A DNA stretch of 64,000 bases from Torreya grandis (GCA_037957365.1 JARHVA010000157.1:6105501-6169500); one strand, 5' to 3'; shown: positions 1 to 11,781, counted from the first letter of the stretch. Notes: a model not told the origin generated them from the letters alone. Translations and numbers: made by a program.

Positions 1-1930
1 TGTGCTATATGATTTCTAAGAACATGCAATGTATCATAAATAAATCCATTCTAACATGATATCACAAAAACATGTAAATCATATATATGAAATTATAATG
101 TCTAATTAACATTACTTTAGCCAAAATTTTCAATAGTTAATGATCTTTAGGATCAGTCAATTTCAAACACACCACTTGATCAGATTACATTCATCTAGTA
201 TTGGTGATGCTAGTAAGCTAGTGTAGTCCATCTCACTACTTACTCAGTACCAAAAATATAAGATTTGGTTAACATAAATATAACCAATAGATTCATGAAG
301 ATTACTTCATACTAGCAATCTTAAAACATGCTAGGCACAAGAATGCATACATTTAATCTGTCAAATGTATGAATGAATCTACACAACATTATTTATCACA
401 TAAATAATAAGAATAGCAATTATAGTTTATACCAACTGGGTATAACCTATATTTAGATTGCATAGTCAATTTTTTTTGAGAAAATACAAATGCAGTATAT
501 TCTATAGCAAAACACTAATATCACAACTCACCATTTTATGTAGATACTACTCATTTTCACCCATCCACTCATAATAAGAAATCCATATTCTCACAAGAAC
601 GTAATCTTTTGGTTTAACATTTTTTTATATTAGAAGGCTGGTATGTATATATGATAGTGTCCTAACCTTCAGGAATCAATGACTTAGTTTTGAACAATCA
701 AAAGATTCATAATTCTAGACATGCATCTGAATATTTTTACACTACATAAAACATATGTTTTAATACATAATTACTATTCTACCAAACTAACAATATTCCT
801 CATTTTCCTAAAAGTAAACTATTGTGCTTTTAACAAATATTTGACTGAAAAAGGGCATCAAGTCTATAATGGGTTTTCTACACTTCCATAAGCCTTAATT
901 TTGACTCACTTTGTCCTACATAAGGATTTAATCCATTGTCAGATAGGTACATATGTATGTATGTATATGCATATAAAAATACTCATAATTTATAACCCAT
1001 TATGCATAGTTTATTTATACAAGGTCATAGAGTTTACGTTATATGATGTTAATTCGTACAGTTCTATATTTTCATAATTTCAAAGTCAAACTACTCTGAG
1101 GTAAAATAATACATACATGTCCACCATTCTTATAGTAAGTGCCAGTGCTAAGAGTTAGAATTTCGTATGATTTATTTATTGTCATTTGTGGAGTTATATA
1201 TTATGTACATAGCCATGATTAGAGCATATAATAGAGAATGTTTAAAATTTGGATCCTATATTGATCCCATAGGTTATTGCATATTTATACAATATATCCA
1301 GATATATACATGTTGCCAAGATCATGTTACTATGACATATATATGCATATTTAGTTACCTATGTTTATGATTATATCAATATAACTAGGATACATAAACC
1401 ATATCTTATTGTACATATATAACTAGGATATGTTGTATATATGCAAATGATATATCTAAATATAACAATTACATATTGCCAAGATGATGTATATTTTATA
1501 GATCCGTATGCTTATATCTTGTATATGCTCTACAGTTAATGTACATAATATGTTTATATAACCATTCTTAGAAAAAAAATTGTGGTTGCAATATTAAGTA
1601 TTTTAAAAAGAATGAGTTGGCTAGTCATTTTAGTCTCTCGGTAGAATTTATTATAAACTAGGATGTTGTATGTGTGTTTGTGTGTGTGTGTGTGTATGAC
1701 CTCGTTTGCATAACAAAGAACCGTATAAGCTCAACCTCACAATTAGATACACTTAGTTTGTCTTGAGTCAAATTTGTAGGTTATTTTGTAATTGAAATAG
1801 ATAGATCACTATACATACATAGCATTGGCTTACTTGTAAATAATATGCCACAAAATTATTAATATTATTATTTATAATTATAAATCAATGTCCGTAATAT
1901 ATCTATATATTTTTATACTTAGTTACTAAT
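1..1930. other. AT-rich intergenic sequence, no gene seen
   Basis: The stretch is very AT-rich with frequent stops in all frames. The longest open frames are about 67 codons and look like chance. A short GT-rich microsatellite lies near 1669-1697. I see no LTR boundary, RNA gene or coding motif. Confidence 0.7.
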
Positions 1931-2100
1931 CACTATATACACCTATCAAATTCACTGCATATTTTCAATTCAATGCACTATATACACCTATCAAAGTCAC
2001 TACATATTTTCAATTCAATGTGCTATGTATATTCTATTTCATTCACTGTAAATACCTATTAAATTCATTGTGTATACACCTATCAATTCAATATATAAAT
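1931..2100. repeat. 45-bp minisatellite, about three degenerate copies
   Basis: A unit beginning CACTATATACACCTATCAAA recurs at 1931 and 1976 with almost no change. More diverged copies start near 2021 and 2071. The period between the first two copies is exactly 45 bp. No coding potential. Confidence 0.75.
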
Positions 2101-3160
2101 TCTATTTAATGCATTGGTAGTGATGAATTTTACTCAGTCACAATAACTATTTTATGTGTTGTATTTCATAGTTTGATATATATAGTTTGGTATATATGTG
2201 GACTGCTCTATATAATAGGTTTTGTATATCATAGTTAGATCGCTCTATATAATTCTATAGTTTTGATGGGATTTAGATTGATATAATATTTATATATCAC
2301 TATATATGTATTCATTGTTATAGCTAATAGAGGATATTTAGTTAAAATAGATGAATATTATGAATTCACTATAATGTTACCAGATTGCTATAATATTCAA
2401 AATGAATACACAGAATGTAATTGCATTTCCTACCTGACAATATACTTTGTTTTCCTTCCACTTGCTTCCTCATCTTCCTTATTCTCTCCTCCTCTCTTCA
2501 ATTTCACACTCTACCTTATTTTCTAAATGTTGCACCCTTCTTAATCTTTATTCCTTTACATGAATATGGTGTTGCTTTCTCTTTTATTTTTTAATTTTTT
2601 CTTTCTTTTTGTTTTTCTATATTTTTTTAGAATCTTTCCTTGAACCTCTAATTCTTCAAATTTTCTCCAATTTTCCTTAAATCAAAATTAAAATCCTTGA
2701 TTTATTCTATTTATATCACCACCTATTATTTTATTTACTTTTATTTCTTATTTTTTAAAAATTTTCTAAATAACCTAATAACGAATAATTATTTAGTATA
2801 ATTAATTAATCACCACATAATCATACTATAGCATTATGCATTTAACCCTACGTATAACGTCTATGATGCAATCACACATGATGTATTCCACATTCAAGTA
2901 TTAAATTGAACTAACTCACACGTAAGCAATTTCCTAAATGTAGATATCATAAAGAACATACTAATGTTAATAATTCAATCAATGCATATAATGAGTGCTA
3001 TTTGATGTGGTGTGTGCATGGTTCTAGCCGATCCTTTGTCATTTCCCAACATCTCCATCTACGTCACCCTCTCTGATGATGTTCTCCCTCTATCATGCTC
3101 TGAGGGATGAGTCTTTCCTACGTCAAACTCACAATAAGTAGGTAGTTAGACCATAACATT

Positions 3161-3163
<3 letters not shown>
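2101..3163. other. AT-rich intergenic sequence, no gene seen
   Basis: Includes a pyrimidine-rich tract at about 2440-2640 and otherwise plain AT-rich sequence. No coding motif, LTR end or RNA gene was recognised. Confidence 0.6.

Positions 3164-3235
<72 letters not shown>
3164..3235. repeat. (AT)36 microsatellite
   Basis: An uninterrupted AT dinucleotide run of 72 bases, flanked by GTG on the left and CATAAA on the right. Confidence 0.97.
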
Positions 3236-3237
<2 letters not shown>

Positions 3238-3476
3238 TAAAATATTGCTAAAACAATAAATCAACATGATCATAATGTAAAAAAATATACACTACAACTA
3301 ACACATATAAATGCAATCATGTAACTAAATCAATAGTCAACTATCCCATAACAACATATAACCGAATCAAATTACCAACTATAAATATCCATGGATAATC
3401 AAGTAAGTTTGTTTAGCAAGAATGAGGATGTAACATGGCCAATAAAGAAAGGGGAGTTTGTTCTTGCTCAAGCTAT

Positions 3477-4020
3477 ATATACTTTCTTCCTATATGTACA
3501 TTATAAGATCAATTCATATCAAGTTGTCTGATGTCATATATCATGTCTTTGTTATGAGATATTGAGTTTTTCTTATTAAGTTCTTTACCTCTCCTCTCTC
3601 TTATTTTTGCATGTGTTATGCCTCAATTTCAATTTTATTTTAGGTAGTGTCAAATTTTAATATGATATCAAAGTGTTTACAAGATAACTCTACAAATTTG
3701 GATTGTTTAGACATATTTTTTAATGGAAAATATTCATGACATTATTACATATACCTTCTTCCTATAAGTACATTATAAGATCAATTCATATCAAGTCGTA
3801 TGATGTCATATATCATGTCATTGTTATGAGATATTGTGTTTCTCTTATTCAGTTCCTTACCTCTCCTCTCTCCTATTTTTACATGTGTTATGCCTTGATT
3901 TCAATTTGATTCTAAGTAGTGTCAAATTTCAATATGATATTAAAGCCTTTACAAGTTAGCTCCTCAAATTTGGATTGTTTAGACATGTTTTTTAAGGGAA
4001 ATATTCATGAGATTATTATC
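3477..4020. repeat. 272-bp tandem duplication, two copies
   Basis: Two head-to-tail copies (about 3477-3748 and 3749-4020) match over their whole length with scattered substitutions. Shared landmarks are TTCTTCCTATA at 3484 and 3756, a ctctcctctctc tract, and a GATATNAAAG segment near the end of each unit that faintly resembles a Met-type primer site (several mismatches). They could be tandem remnants of an LTR end, but this is weak. No reading frame. Confidence 0.8.
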
Positions 4021-5130
4021 AATCCTTTGTCATAGTTTTTAAATATTTATTTAGCATTCCCACACTTTTTCCCTCATTTATAATTCATTTCAACCACCTA
4101 ATATTTTGAGTTTTAGAAAACCCCAACTAGGTTTTTTCATTTGGCTTAAAACGATATTTTAAGGCATTTTTGGCTATTTTTAAAATTTCCAAGAAAATTG
4201 TCATTTTTTTGGACTGTGGTGTCATTTTATATTGAACTCCATTTTTTTAAACATTGAAATTTTTCACTAGATAGTTTTTTCCCTAAAAAACTTTAAAAAT
4301 TGAGGACTCTTTAAAAGATCACGGTAAAACATGTTACTTGCAAATTTCCTCAAGTTTCCTACAAAATTCACTATAGGTGTAGATACTAAAATATGGTATT
4401 TGGTACTTGATAATGAAAATATTGACCCACAATTATCATACATGAATTCAACACACCAAAAAGCTCCTAATCAACAATTTTCTCACACTTGCATGTTATC
4501 TTATGAGTTTGACCCTTTTATTTTGTTGTTATACACCTAAACGAACCTCACTGTCTATTTTAAACCTACTAAATACCCTGTAAAGACATATTTAGACTTT
4601 CATTTGAGTCCATCTATACACAAGTTTGTTCCGATACATTTAATAAATATTGCTAGTTTATATTTACTTGATTTGGTTGGTATCAACCTGCTTCTAGAAA
4701 TAACTAATTTATAAAATCAAACCTTTTCTTAGGGTCATCACATTTTCCTAATGTGTAAGTGGCATGAGAAATTATCCAATCAGAGTCATATATAAACAAA
4801 TAAAGGCCTCATTCTAAATGGACCTAGAATTTATCTAGCATAGATTTATACAATATTGCACATTGATCAAATCATCACTATTCTTCCCAAATTGTGAATC
4901 ACTCACTAGGAGTAGTCATAAGCCAAGTTTGAAGTACTATAAATCTAAGTCAAAGAAAGCATTACCATGGATCAAAACCAAATCATTATTTGTAAAATTT
5001 AATGGATCACAATTACATAATCATATTGCATGGGTGTTTTATCAAAAAATGAAGATTAGATAATGAACCTAATCTAATTTTGAAAAATTACTAAGTAAAT
5101 CAGAATGCTAAGATATGCAATAAAACACAC
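4021..5130. other. AT-rich flank left of element A, no gene seen
   Basis: Open frames of 66-69 codons at 4331-4540 and 4863-5063 have no recognisable motif and are probably chance. This is the pre-insertion flank of element A; the 5 bases at its right end are the left TSD. Confidence 0.55.
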
Positions 5131-5135
5131 AAACT
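5131..5135. repeat. Left target-site duplication of element A (AAACT)
   Basis: AAACT directly precedes the TG of the left LTR and is repeated exactly at 16046-16050 after the CA of the right LTR. This fixes the element borders to the base. Confidence 0.95.
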
Positions 5136-5195
5136 TGTAGACACCAACATTGTGTCAACCCCCCCTTGGTCCCCTTCTAAACACTTACACACCTT

Positions 5196-5230
5196 ATTAA
5201 TTTAAAATAAACTACTTATTTTAAATTAAT
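5196..5230. repeat. Perfect 15-bp stem-loop in the 5' LTR
   Basis: Arms ATTAATTTAAAATAA (5196-5210) and its exact reverse complement (5216-5230) are separated by ACTAC. The structure is preserved base for base in the 3' LTR at 14776-14810. Confidence 0.9.
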
Positions 5231-5490
5231 GACCTCACCTAGACACCTCACCTTGGACACCTCACCTTGGACACCTCACCCTAAGACCATTTCTTACCCT
5301 ATGAGTCACCCTGAGACTAGGTCATCTAAACCCTAACTACCCATGACCTATTCTCACTCCATCCTAACCTCCTAACTAACTCTTATGCCTACTAAACCCA
5401 TATTTTGACCATTCTCCAATGGTAAAAGCACTTGGCGGGTGGAGAAATGGGCAAAGAGCTAAAAATAGCCCTTTTACCCATTCTTTATCC

Positions 5491-5542
5491 ACCGACGTCG
5501 GTCAACGGTCGACTGATGCCGACGGGATCACTGACGTCGGTT
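5491..5542. repeat. ACCGACGTCGGT palindrome array, 5' LTR, first cluster
   Basis: A perfect 12-bp palindrome ACCGACGTCGGT at 5491-5502 is followed by CTGATGCCGACG (from 5513) and CTGACGTCGGTT (5531-5542). The core GACGTC is flanked by degenerate, symmetric bases. Confidence 0.85.
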
Positions 5543-6038
5543 ACATAACTCGAGCTCTAACATTGAGTTGCCCCTGGACCTCTTGGAAATTGATGCGCAC
5601 ACTCTGAGACCAAGCATTAGAACTCAACTATCATCCTCCAGGCTACCAAAGTTCTGCACAAGTCATTCCAGAGATTGGATTGAAGCACTGTACGAGGACC
5701 TCAACATCAGCCACAACGAGAACAAGCATCCTGACACCTCTTGTTCTTCAACTAATAGAGATAAGTATTCTTCTTCTCATTTCAGTATTTTAGAACACGT
5801 TGGTAATTAGTTTCTATTTACTATTTCTAAAAACACTTTTAAGAGACCTGACTTCATCTGTGGAGAGGCTAAAAGGCCTTTCTCTCATTCTCACCTTCTT
5901 TACACACCAACCCTCTACCTCAACCTTTCGTCAGACCATAGTCACCTACCTGCAACCTTGCATAAACCTCCTAATTCTATGAAAATCCTCTGACCATTCT
6001 GGAAATACCCTAAGACCCGTCCAAGGCCCACTGCCCCT

Positions 6039-6110
6039 ACCGACATCAGTAATACAACTGCCATCAACATCATTGACAAAACTAACCTCAGCAGGACTAC
6101 TGACGTCAGT
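6039..6110. repeat. ACCGACGTCGGT-type array, 5' LTR, second cluster
   Basis: ACCGACATCAGT (6039-6050) and ACTGACGTCAGT (6099-6110), with weaker relatives between them. The second is itself a perfect palindrome containing TGACGTCA. Confidence 0.75.
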
Positions 6111-6468
6111 GACTATGACAGATTGACTGCAGAGAATAGGTACACATTATCTATTTTTCTCTTTCTTAGTCTTTCATCATTTCCTTTTATACAACACTCT
6201 TTTCATTAAATAGTGGACTGTCATCCCTTACGGAGCTTTACGCTTCTGGGACCAAGCACCCAGCTTGGCAGTCCACCATATTCTCTTCTAACATTTTCTG
6301 TGTTTGAGTCTCTTTCTTATTGCAAGTGTTTCCTCCACAGCCAAAGAGGAGCTCTCACAATGCTTGGATACGGTGCGCAACTTAATCCAGGTAACATGAA
6401 ACCCAAACCTTTAACCTTAGTTTCTTCTTTCTTCTGAATATAATTAGCAAAAACATAGAGAAACATTC

Positions 6469-6487
6469 TGGCACACCCGGTGGGACC
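6469..6487 (+). promoter_or_regulatory. Element A primer-binding site
   Basis: TGGCACACCCGGTGGGACC lies three bases after the CA end of the 5' LTR. Its position and leading TGG are those of a tRNA 3'-end complement used to prime minus-strand synthesis. It is not the Met-type site seen in elements B, C and D. I do not assign the primer tRNA. Confidence 0.85.
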
Positions 6488-7681
6488 CTGGAGTTTTCCT
6501 TGGGTTCATTTTTCTAAAAAAGAAAATTTTCATATAGTTGCATTAGGAAAATATTCTCTTCTTGCATCCTTTTCTTCTATCTCTTTATTTCGAAAAGAAA
6601 ACATTAGCATAAGTTAAAAATAACATCTTTCTTTTTCTTCTTGTCACTTCTTCTCTGCATCTTAGAATATTGAAAAATTTCATACTCTTAACCTCTTCTC
6701 CAATTGTTTTCATTTGAACAAACATATTTCGATTTGGGTTAAAAATAAATTGCATTTCATTCTTCTGAATAAATCGTAGTGCACAAATGTTACACAACCA
6801 AACCACAATCACATCAAATTAAACACTTAAACATACTTGAGACAAGGCCCGTCTAGGATTTCATAACCTAGCGGATACCTTACCCTTCCCGATGATCCTA
6901 CTTGGACTTCACTACCAAGAGGAGAACCCACTCTGTTCTCTGGCAGAGTATAAACTATAGGCAAAGTATATATTGGCTAAGCGGCCCAACTCGGCTCTGG
7001 GTTCATGAAGTGAAGGGAGCAAGTCCCAACACCAGGCCACATACTGAACCTAACATAGATATTTTGGAGCACCATAACTAACCTGAAACCATCCATAGAC
7101 TTCCTCTCTAGGACCCGTTTTACAAGCTGAATTCCCAAACACATTTTTCTAAGGCATAAGCCACCATGACTCTAAAATTTATTCCTAGGAATTTAATGTT
7201 TTAGAGGTTGCTTGCCAAATCACCTTTTTTTTCTATTTTTATCTGATTGTTTGAGCTGATAAGGTCACATTATTCTGAAGTCCAGAAACAACTCAAAATT
7301 TCTCCTTCCTTCAAAAACTATCACTTGTCTATGTTTCTAGAATTACACAGAAACTGACATCTTTTTTTCCACCGACGTCAACAACTCTGCTTCACTGACG
7401 TCAGTTAACTTACCGACCTTGGCAACTTTTCATAACTGACATCGGTTAATAAACTGATATCGGTCATTGTCAACCAAATTTTCTTTCCAAACAACAAGCT
7501 TAAAACCTAACTTTTTTGCTGTTAAACATAAATTATGGTTTTTTGAAACTGAAACACACAGTTTTTGGAACTTGACCCCCTTTTGCTTTGGATGGTTTTG
7601 ACATGTAGTCAAGCCAAATCCCTTGTTGACCATGCAAGGCAATAGCCACTCCCACCTTCGCCTTCCATACCAAGTCATCAA
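6488..7681 (+). other. Element A leader (untranslated), about 1.2 kb
   Basis: Lies between the primer site and the first plausible gag ATG at 7682. No long frame reads through it. It includes another ACCGACGTCGGT-type array at 7371-7464. Packaging or dimerisation signals would be expected here but cannot be recognised by eye. Confidence 0.7.
7371..7464. repeat. ACCGACGTCGGT-type array in element A leader
   Basis: ACCGACGTCAAC (7371), CACTGACGTCAGTT (from 7393), ACCGACCTTGGC (7412), AACTGACATCGGTT (about 7434) and AACTGATATCGGTC (about 7452) follow one another at roughly 20-bp spacing. Many copies differ by C-to-T or G-to-A changes, as expected from decay of methylated CpG. Confidence 0.85.
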
Positions 7682-9178
7682 ATGGAGTATACTTCAGACA
7701 CTGAGCATACTCCTATCCAACCTACCCCAAATCAACCTCCTATTGTTCCCGAGGGGGATCAAGACTTTGAGAGATTCCTTGACCTCAATGTCAAGGCTCT
7801 CTAACACTATCTCACTTGAATCCAAACGCGCGATCCTTCAAGTAATCTTGTTTATGGGATGCCAACTTCCTTGGTTGAAATGGCAATAATATCAATAGCC
7901 TCTGTTACCCAACCTATGGTCACTCAGGCCATTGCCTCAACCAGTAACCCAACCATTGCCAAGGTTCAAGATTTTGCCTCTCCTTTTATTTCTGGTCCTA
8001 CCTCCATTGGGGTTTTTGTACCCCCTCAACCACAAATAATTCAACCAAGTTTGACACCTTTTCAGAACTTGATTGTCTCTATCCCACCCACTCTTGCACC
8101 CATAAATACAAGAGTGACTACCTATCCTTTAATTAGTGTCACCACCATTCAACCACCCTTGGCGGCATCTAGTCAAGTTGTGCCCTCCAACTTCACGGCA
8201 CAAGTCCCCATGGCCTTGACATCAGCCCCTATGACAAACTATCAGTATGTTGCACCTACACAAATTCAACCATGTATGTCATACACCCCTCCCAACGCCT
8301 TCCAAGTATCCTATAACTTAGGGGGTGCCCCTCAAGCCAATCCATCTATCGATCTAATTAAGATGCTAATGGATAAGATGTCTAACCTTGAGACATCCAT
8401 TTTAGGTTTGAAAAATGTTCTTTCATACGAACAAATCTGCAACGAACCCATTCACCCTTCAGTTCCCATTTGACCATACCCTAGCTAGTGGGAACTCCCA
8501 AAATTTACTCACTTTCAGAGTAAAGAGGACCCATAACAACATTTGCGAGCATTTAGACACACTTGCTACCTCATAGCGCACGATGATGTGTTATTACTTT
8601 GCACATTCCCCATGTCACTTTCTGGCATTGCCCTTGATTGGTATAGCTCCATTACCAGTCATTCTCTCTTTACCTTCACTCAACTTGCCCAGCTATTTCT
8701 TGACCATTTATCAATCAACATCACCAAGAAGGTCTGCATCATAGACCTTTATTCTATTAGACAATTTGATGATGAATCAATAGTAGACTTCGTCGCCCTT
8801 TGGAGAGGTTTGATCAACCAACTCTCCTTTTCACTACCTCAACCTGAGCTCATTGAGCTCTTTTCAAGAGCATGTGCCAAGCACATCTCATCTACTTTGC
8901 GGGTTCAAACTTTTTGCACTTTTGATGAAGCTTTCACCATGGCCCAAAAGCTTGAACTCCGTGTAGTCGAAGAAGATAGGGTCAAACTGCATAGTAAAAA
9001 TACCAATGCAAAATCCAATGACCCTTCTTCCAAATCTTCTTCTTCCCACTCCAAGTCCAAGGGATCAACGAACGCTGTGGTCCTTAGGTCATCACCTTCG
9101 AATACAACTAACCAGACTAAACCTTCCACATCACAAAACAATTCTAATGACGGTATATATAGTGTCAATACACTCTAA
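7682..9178 (+). pseudogene. gag: Element A gag polyprotein, N-terminal part and capsid-like core, disabled
   Basis: Structural protein that packages the retrotransposon RNA. One frame runs from ATG 7682 to the stop ending at 9178 but is broken by stops near 7799 and 7814, at 8471-8473 and twice more before 8543. The N-terminal third is rich in Pro, Gln, Thr and Ser, followed by a short heptad-like stretch (KMLMDKMSNLETSILGLKN, about 8360-8415). The core shows the usual plant gag pattern: KFTHFQSKEDP, then HLRAFRHTC, FPMSLSGIALDWY, and later DFVALWRGLINQ and FDEAFTMAQKLE, which match the retrotransposon gag domain. The end is a Ser/Lys-rich basic tail suited to RNA binding. The stops, all in one frame, show decay after insertion rather than wrong assignment. 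The minus-strand frame at 8905-9168 is a shadow. Confidence 0.85.
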
Positions 9179-9180
9179 TA

Positions 9181-9510
9181 GGAGAATCATATGCTTCTGT
9201 ATTGGATAAATTAGTGAAGCAAGGGGTCCTCAATCTCCCTTAAATTCGACCTATCCAATTTAACCCCTCACAAGCCATCCTTGCATGGTATAGGGAAAAT
9301 GACTTTTGTAACTATCACCGTGTCAACGGTCATGACACAGACAATTGTAAAACCTTCAAAAATGTTGTTCAAGACATGTTGGACAAAGGGGACCTTGTTT
9401 TGGACAACCCTAATGCGCCAGCCAACCAAAACATGGATGTCTTTAGGAAACCATTTCCTAACCATCCTCCAAGCCAAAACAATGTTCAGACCATGGTCGA
9501 TGACCTTTAA
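9181..9510 (+). pseudogene. gag: Element A gag C-terminal zinc-binding module, copy 1
   Basis: Continues gag in a different frame (a frameshift lies at about 9165-9181). It starts GESYASVLDKLVKQGVLNLP, then has an in-frame TAA, and then the module WYREND-FCNYH-RVNGHDTDNC, a C-x2-H-x4-H-x4-C zinc-type pattern (9307-9348), followed by a helical KTFKNVVQDMLDKGDLV segment. It ends at TAA 9508-9510. This pattern is characteristic of the gag/protease junction of Tat-like plant Gypsy elements and probably binds nucleic acid. A second, more decayed copy lies at 10877-11296. Confidence 0.75.
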
Positions 9511-10669
9511 GAACACAATATACGCATGATCGACATGGTCTCTCCTTTCATTTCTAACCAACCTCTCCCACAGTCTGAAGAGGTTAGTCAACCTATTTCT
9601 CCACCATGGGTAGAAGATCCTATTTTACCCATGTCACCCCAACGACATCAAACACCTCCTCCACACATACTTCTACCTCATGAGGAACCCATGTTACCTG
9701 TTCCTCTTGCCCTGACCTTCCCTCTTGTTCTACCATTGGAAGAAGTTACCTTTCATACCCCATGTCCTCATGTAGAAGGGGCCATCATCCCTCTACTTCA
9801 CCCTTTAGAGGAGCCTTCCTCTCCTATTTGTTCTCCACTGATGGAGGATAGTCCTCCATCCCCCCCTTTTACATGTAGAAGAGTCTACTTTGACCTCTCC
9901 CATATTGGAGGATGCTTTGATGGTACCAACGCAAGTGGCCTCGCCCCCATCCTTCTTATCACCAATGGAGGATCATACTTTATCTGCTCTTAAACCACAC
10001 ATGGAAGGCATGATCATTCCTGCGCTTTATCCTCTTGAAGAGCCAAATTCTCCAATCCCTTCTCCACCGAGAGAAGAGCTGACCGCCTCACCCACTTCGG
10101 CTGAGGAAGATCCAGTGATGGTTCTCTCTCACCTTTGGCCCGTGATCACTACATCCAACATGTTTTCGCTCTCACAACCGCCTAAATCCTCCAAAGGACC
10201 AATTGTAAGACCTCGCCTGACGTCACCTAAACCCTTCTCTCATTTGGCAAAAAATTTAGGATTTCTCCATTCTAGGAACCTAAAACATGAGGCATTATGG
10301 GAGCGACTTAAGGCTCCTTATCTTACACATCTCGCTTCGACTTATACTGTCAACCCTTTCGCGACAAATTACCCCAAAGTTTTTGATGAGGATCGAGCTT
10401 CCACCTCTAAATTATCAGAAGCTCAACCTTCCATGTCTGAATCTAAACCCTCGCAGGTGTCCACCATGCCAAAATAGATTAAATCTCTTGGTGTTCACCT
10501 CGTATCAAACCTCACTCACCCACAAGTGAAGGTAGATTTGAACCTCACCCCACATAATAGTGGTCCTCACACCAAACTAAAGAAGGTTGCTAAACCATGT
10601 CGGAGAACTCCTCCCCCACCTTCACCATTGCCTTCTATCTTGGGTCCACATCCTTCTACTTTAACATGA
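9511..10669 (+). pseudogene. Element A proline-rich linker, repeated
   Basis: Two overlapping frames (9526-9993, then 9890-10477 and on to about 10669) carry a Pro-, Ser- and Glu-rich polypeptide that reads as one chain after a frameshift near 9890-9990. It is built of diverged internal repeats: PHVEGAIIPLLHPLEEPSSP in the first frame recurs as PHMEGMIIPALYPLEEPNSP in the second. A distal part (GFLHSRNLKHEALWERLK) is not repetitive. I know no catalytic domain like it. It sits between the two zinc modules and may be a spacer or an unstructured gag region. Confidence 0.6.
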
Positions 10670-10876
10670 TTTCTTTTTACTCTAACACCTCACAAAAACA
10701 AACTGCCTCCATTACTCCCTCTACCCATCAAAAACATACTTCCACCAAAAAATGCGAAACATCTCATCAAGAAAGTGCCATCTACACGTGTAGCCACACC
10801 ATCAACCAAAAAGGAGGTATGAAAAATTCCCCCTACAACTCCTAAATAGAAGTTGTCAACCCCTACTACAACAACA

Positions 10877-11296
10877 AGTGCAGACCCATTAGTGGGTTCT
10901 TATGCTTCGCTGCTATGCCGATTGTTGCAATCTTCTAGCATCATTCTCCCACCCATTAAGCCATACTAACCTCTCAGATCAAAACCATCTTGGTTCGATG
11001 ACACTCAAATTTTCTGGTATCATCACACACCTGGGCATAATACTGAGCATTGTTGTGCTCTTAAGGTTGTCATTCACCAACACCTAGAAAAGGACACCCT
11101 TCTCATTGAGGACTCTCTTGACCACCTTTTTGACAAACTACCAACACCATCCCATGCCTCCCAAACCTCTTCACTTGAATTGGGATCCCAACGCGAGATT
11201 ATGGCCCCTCTACCACCTTCTCCCCCTTTATTTGAAATCAACACTGTTAATGTGGCCACTAGGTCCCAAACCCCAAAGGATAAAGGAAAAGAGTAG
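10877..11296 (+). pseudogene. Element A gag-type zinc module, copy 2, degenerate
   Basis: One frame reads ADPLVGSYASLLCRLLQSSS, then ILPPIKPY, a stop, KPSWFDDTQIFWYHHTPGH and NTEHCCALKVVIHQHLEKD, and ends at TAG 11294-11296. The order SYA-LL, LPP-I-P, W-[YF], YH-GH-T-C-LK repeats that of the copy at 9181-9510, so this looks like a duplicated or second homologous module. The first Cys is missing and spacing has changed, so zinc binding is doubtful. The text after it (DHLFDKLPTPSHASQTSS and a Pro-rich tail) is the usual linker before protease, but no protease active site (D-[ST]-G) follows. Confidence 0.6.
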
Positions 11297-11395
11297 GTCT
11301 CTACCCCTTGGACATATCCATTCGCCAAGCCTTCTCAACCACCAAAACCCAAGATTTCTATCTTGGGCACATCTCAACCAACATCTTTGGGGGAA

Positions 11396-11487
11396 ATTCC
11401 TCCTAACCTCTCTAGTCCACATGACGTTTGGTATAAATAACTTGTTGACTACTTGACATATTCTATCATTCCTCCTAACCTCTCTAG
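11396..11487. repeat. 20-bp direct repeat flanking a likely deletion point
   Basis: ATTCCTCCTAACCTCTCTAG occurs at 11396-11415 and again at 11468-11487, 72 bp apart and exact. In the reading frame the repeat encodes IPPNLS. It lies where the protease, RT and RNase H would normally be, immediately upstream of the integrase remnant. Confidence 0.85.
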
Positions 11488-11781
11488 CAATGGACGATAG
11501 GATTTTATCAAGAGTACTGCTCGATATACCATGCTAGGGGGTCTTCTCTACAAATGAGGCTTAAAAAACCTCCTTCTCTGATGCCTAACCATAACTGAGA
11601 CATCTCATGCCATTAAACATGTCCATGATAGAATTTGTGGATGACATTTCAGTGCTAACTCGGTTGTGATCCACATCCTCTGCCTGGGCTATTATTGGCC
11701 CGCTCTTCATCAAGACTGCAGTGACTATGTTCAGTGTTATATCAAATGCCAGCAACATGCTAACCTACATCGACCAAAATG
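11417..11781 (+). pseudogene. Element A integrase zinc-binding (HHCC) domain remnant
   Basis: The frame HDVWYK-stop-LVDYLTYS, then TARYTMLGGLLYK, HVHDRICG-stop-HFSANS, LGYYWPALHQDCSDYVQ and KCQQHANLHRP is the standard N-terminal zinc-binding domain of Ty3/Gypsy integrase together with the short linker that precedes it. The His pair (H-x6-H) is present. One Cys of the expected C-x2-C pair reads Tyr, and several stops interrupt it. No RT or RNase H sequence precedes it, and the DDE catalytic core does not follow, so this is a truncated relic. Confidence 0.8.

Larger units (their letters stand above)
5136..6465 (+). repeat. Element A 5' LTR (1330 bp)
   Basis: Starts TGTAGACACC and ends GAGAAACA, so it has the TG...CA termini of an LTR. 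It matches 14717-16045 along its whole length with only a few differences per 100 bp by eye. It contains a 15-bp-arm stem-loop near its start, three copies of CACCTCACCTTGGA-like sequence at 5233-5283, and two arrays of the ACCGACGTCGGT-type palindrome (5491-5542 and 6039-6110). Short open frames across it are not genes. Confidence 0.96.

Noticed and set aside
9268..9591. 107-codon minus-strand frame
   Set aside because: It is the antisense of the gag zinc module, which has clear motifs on the plus strand.
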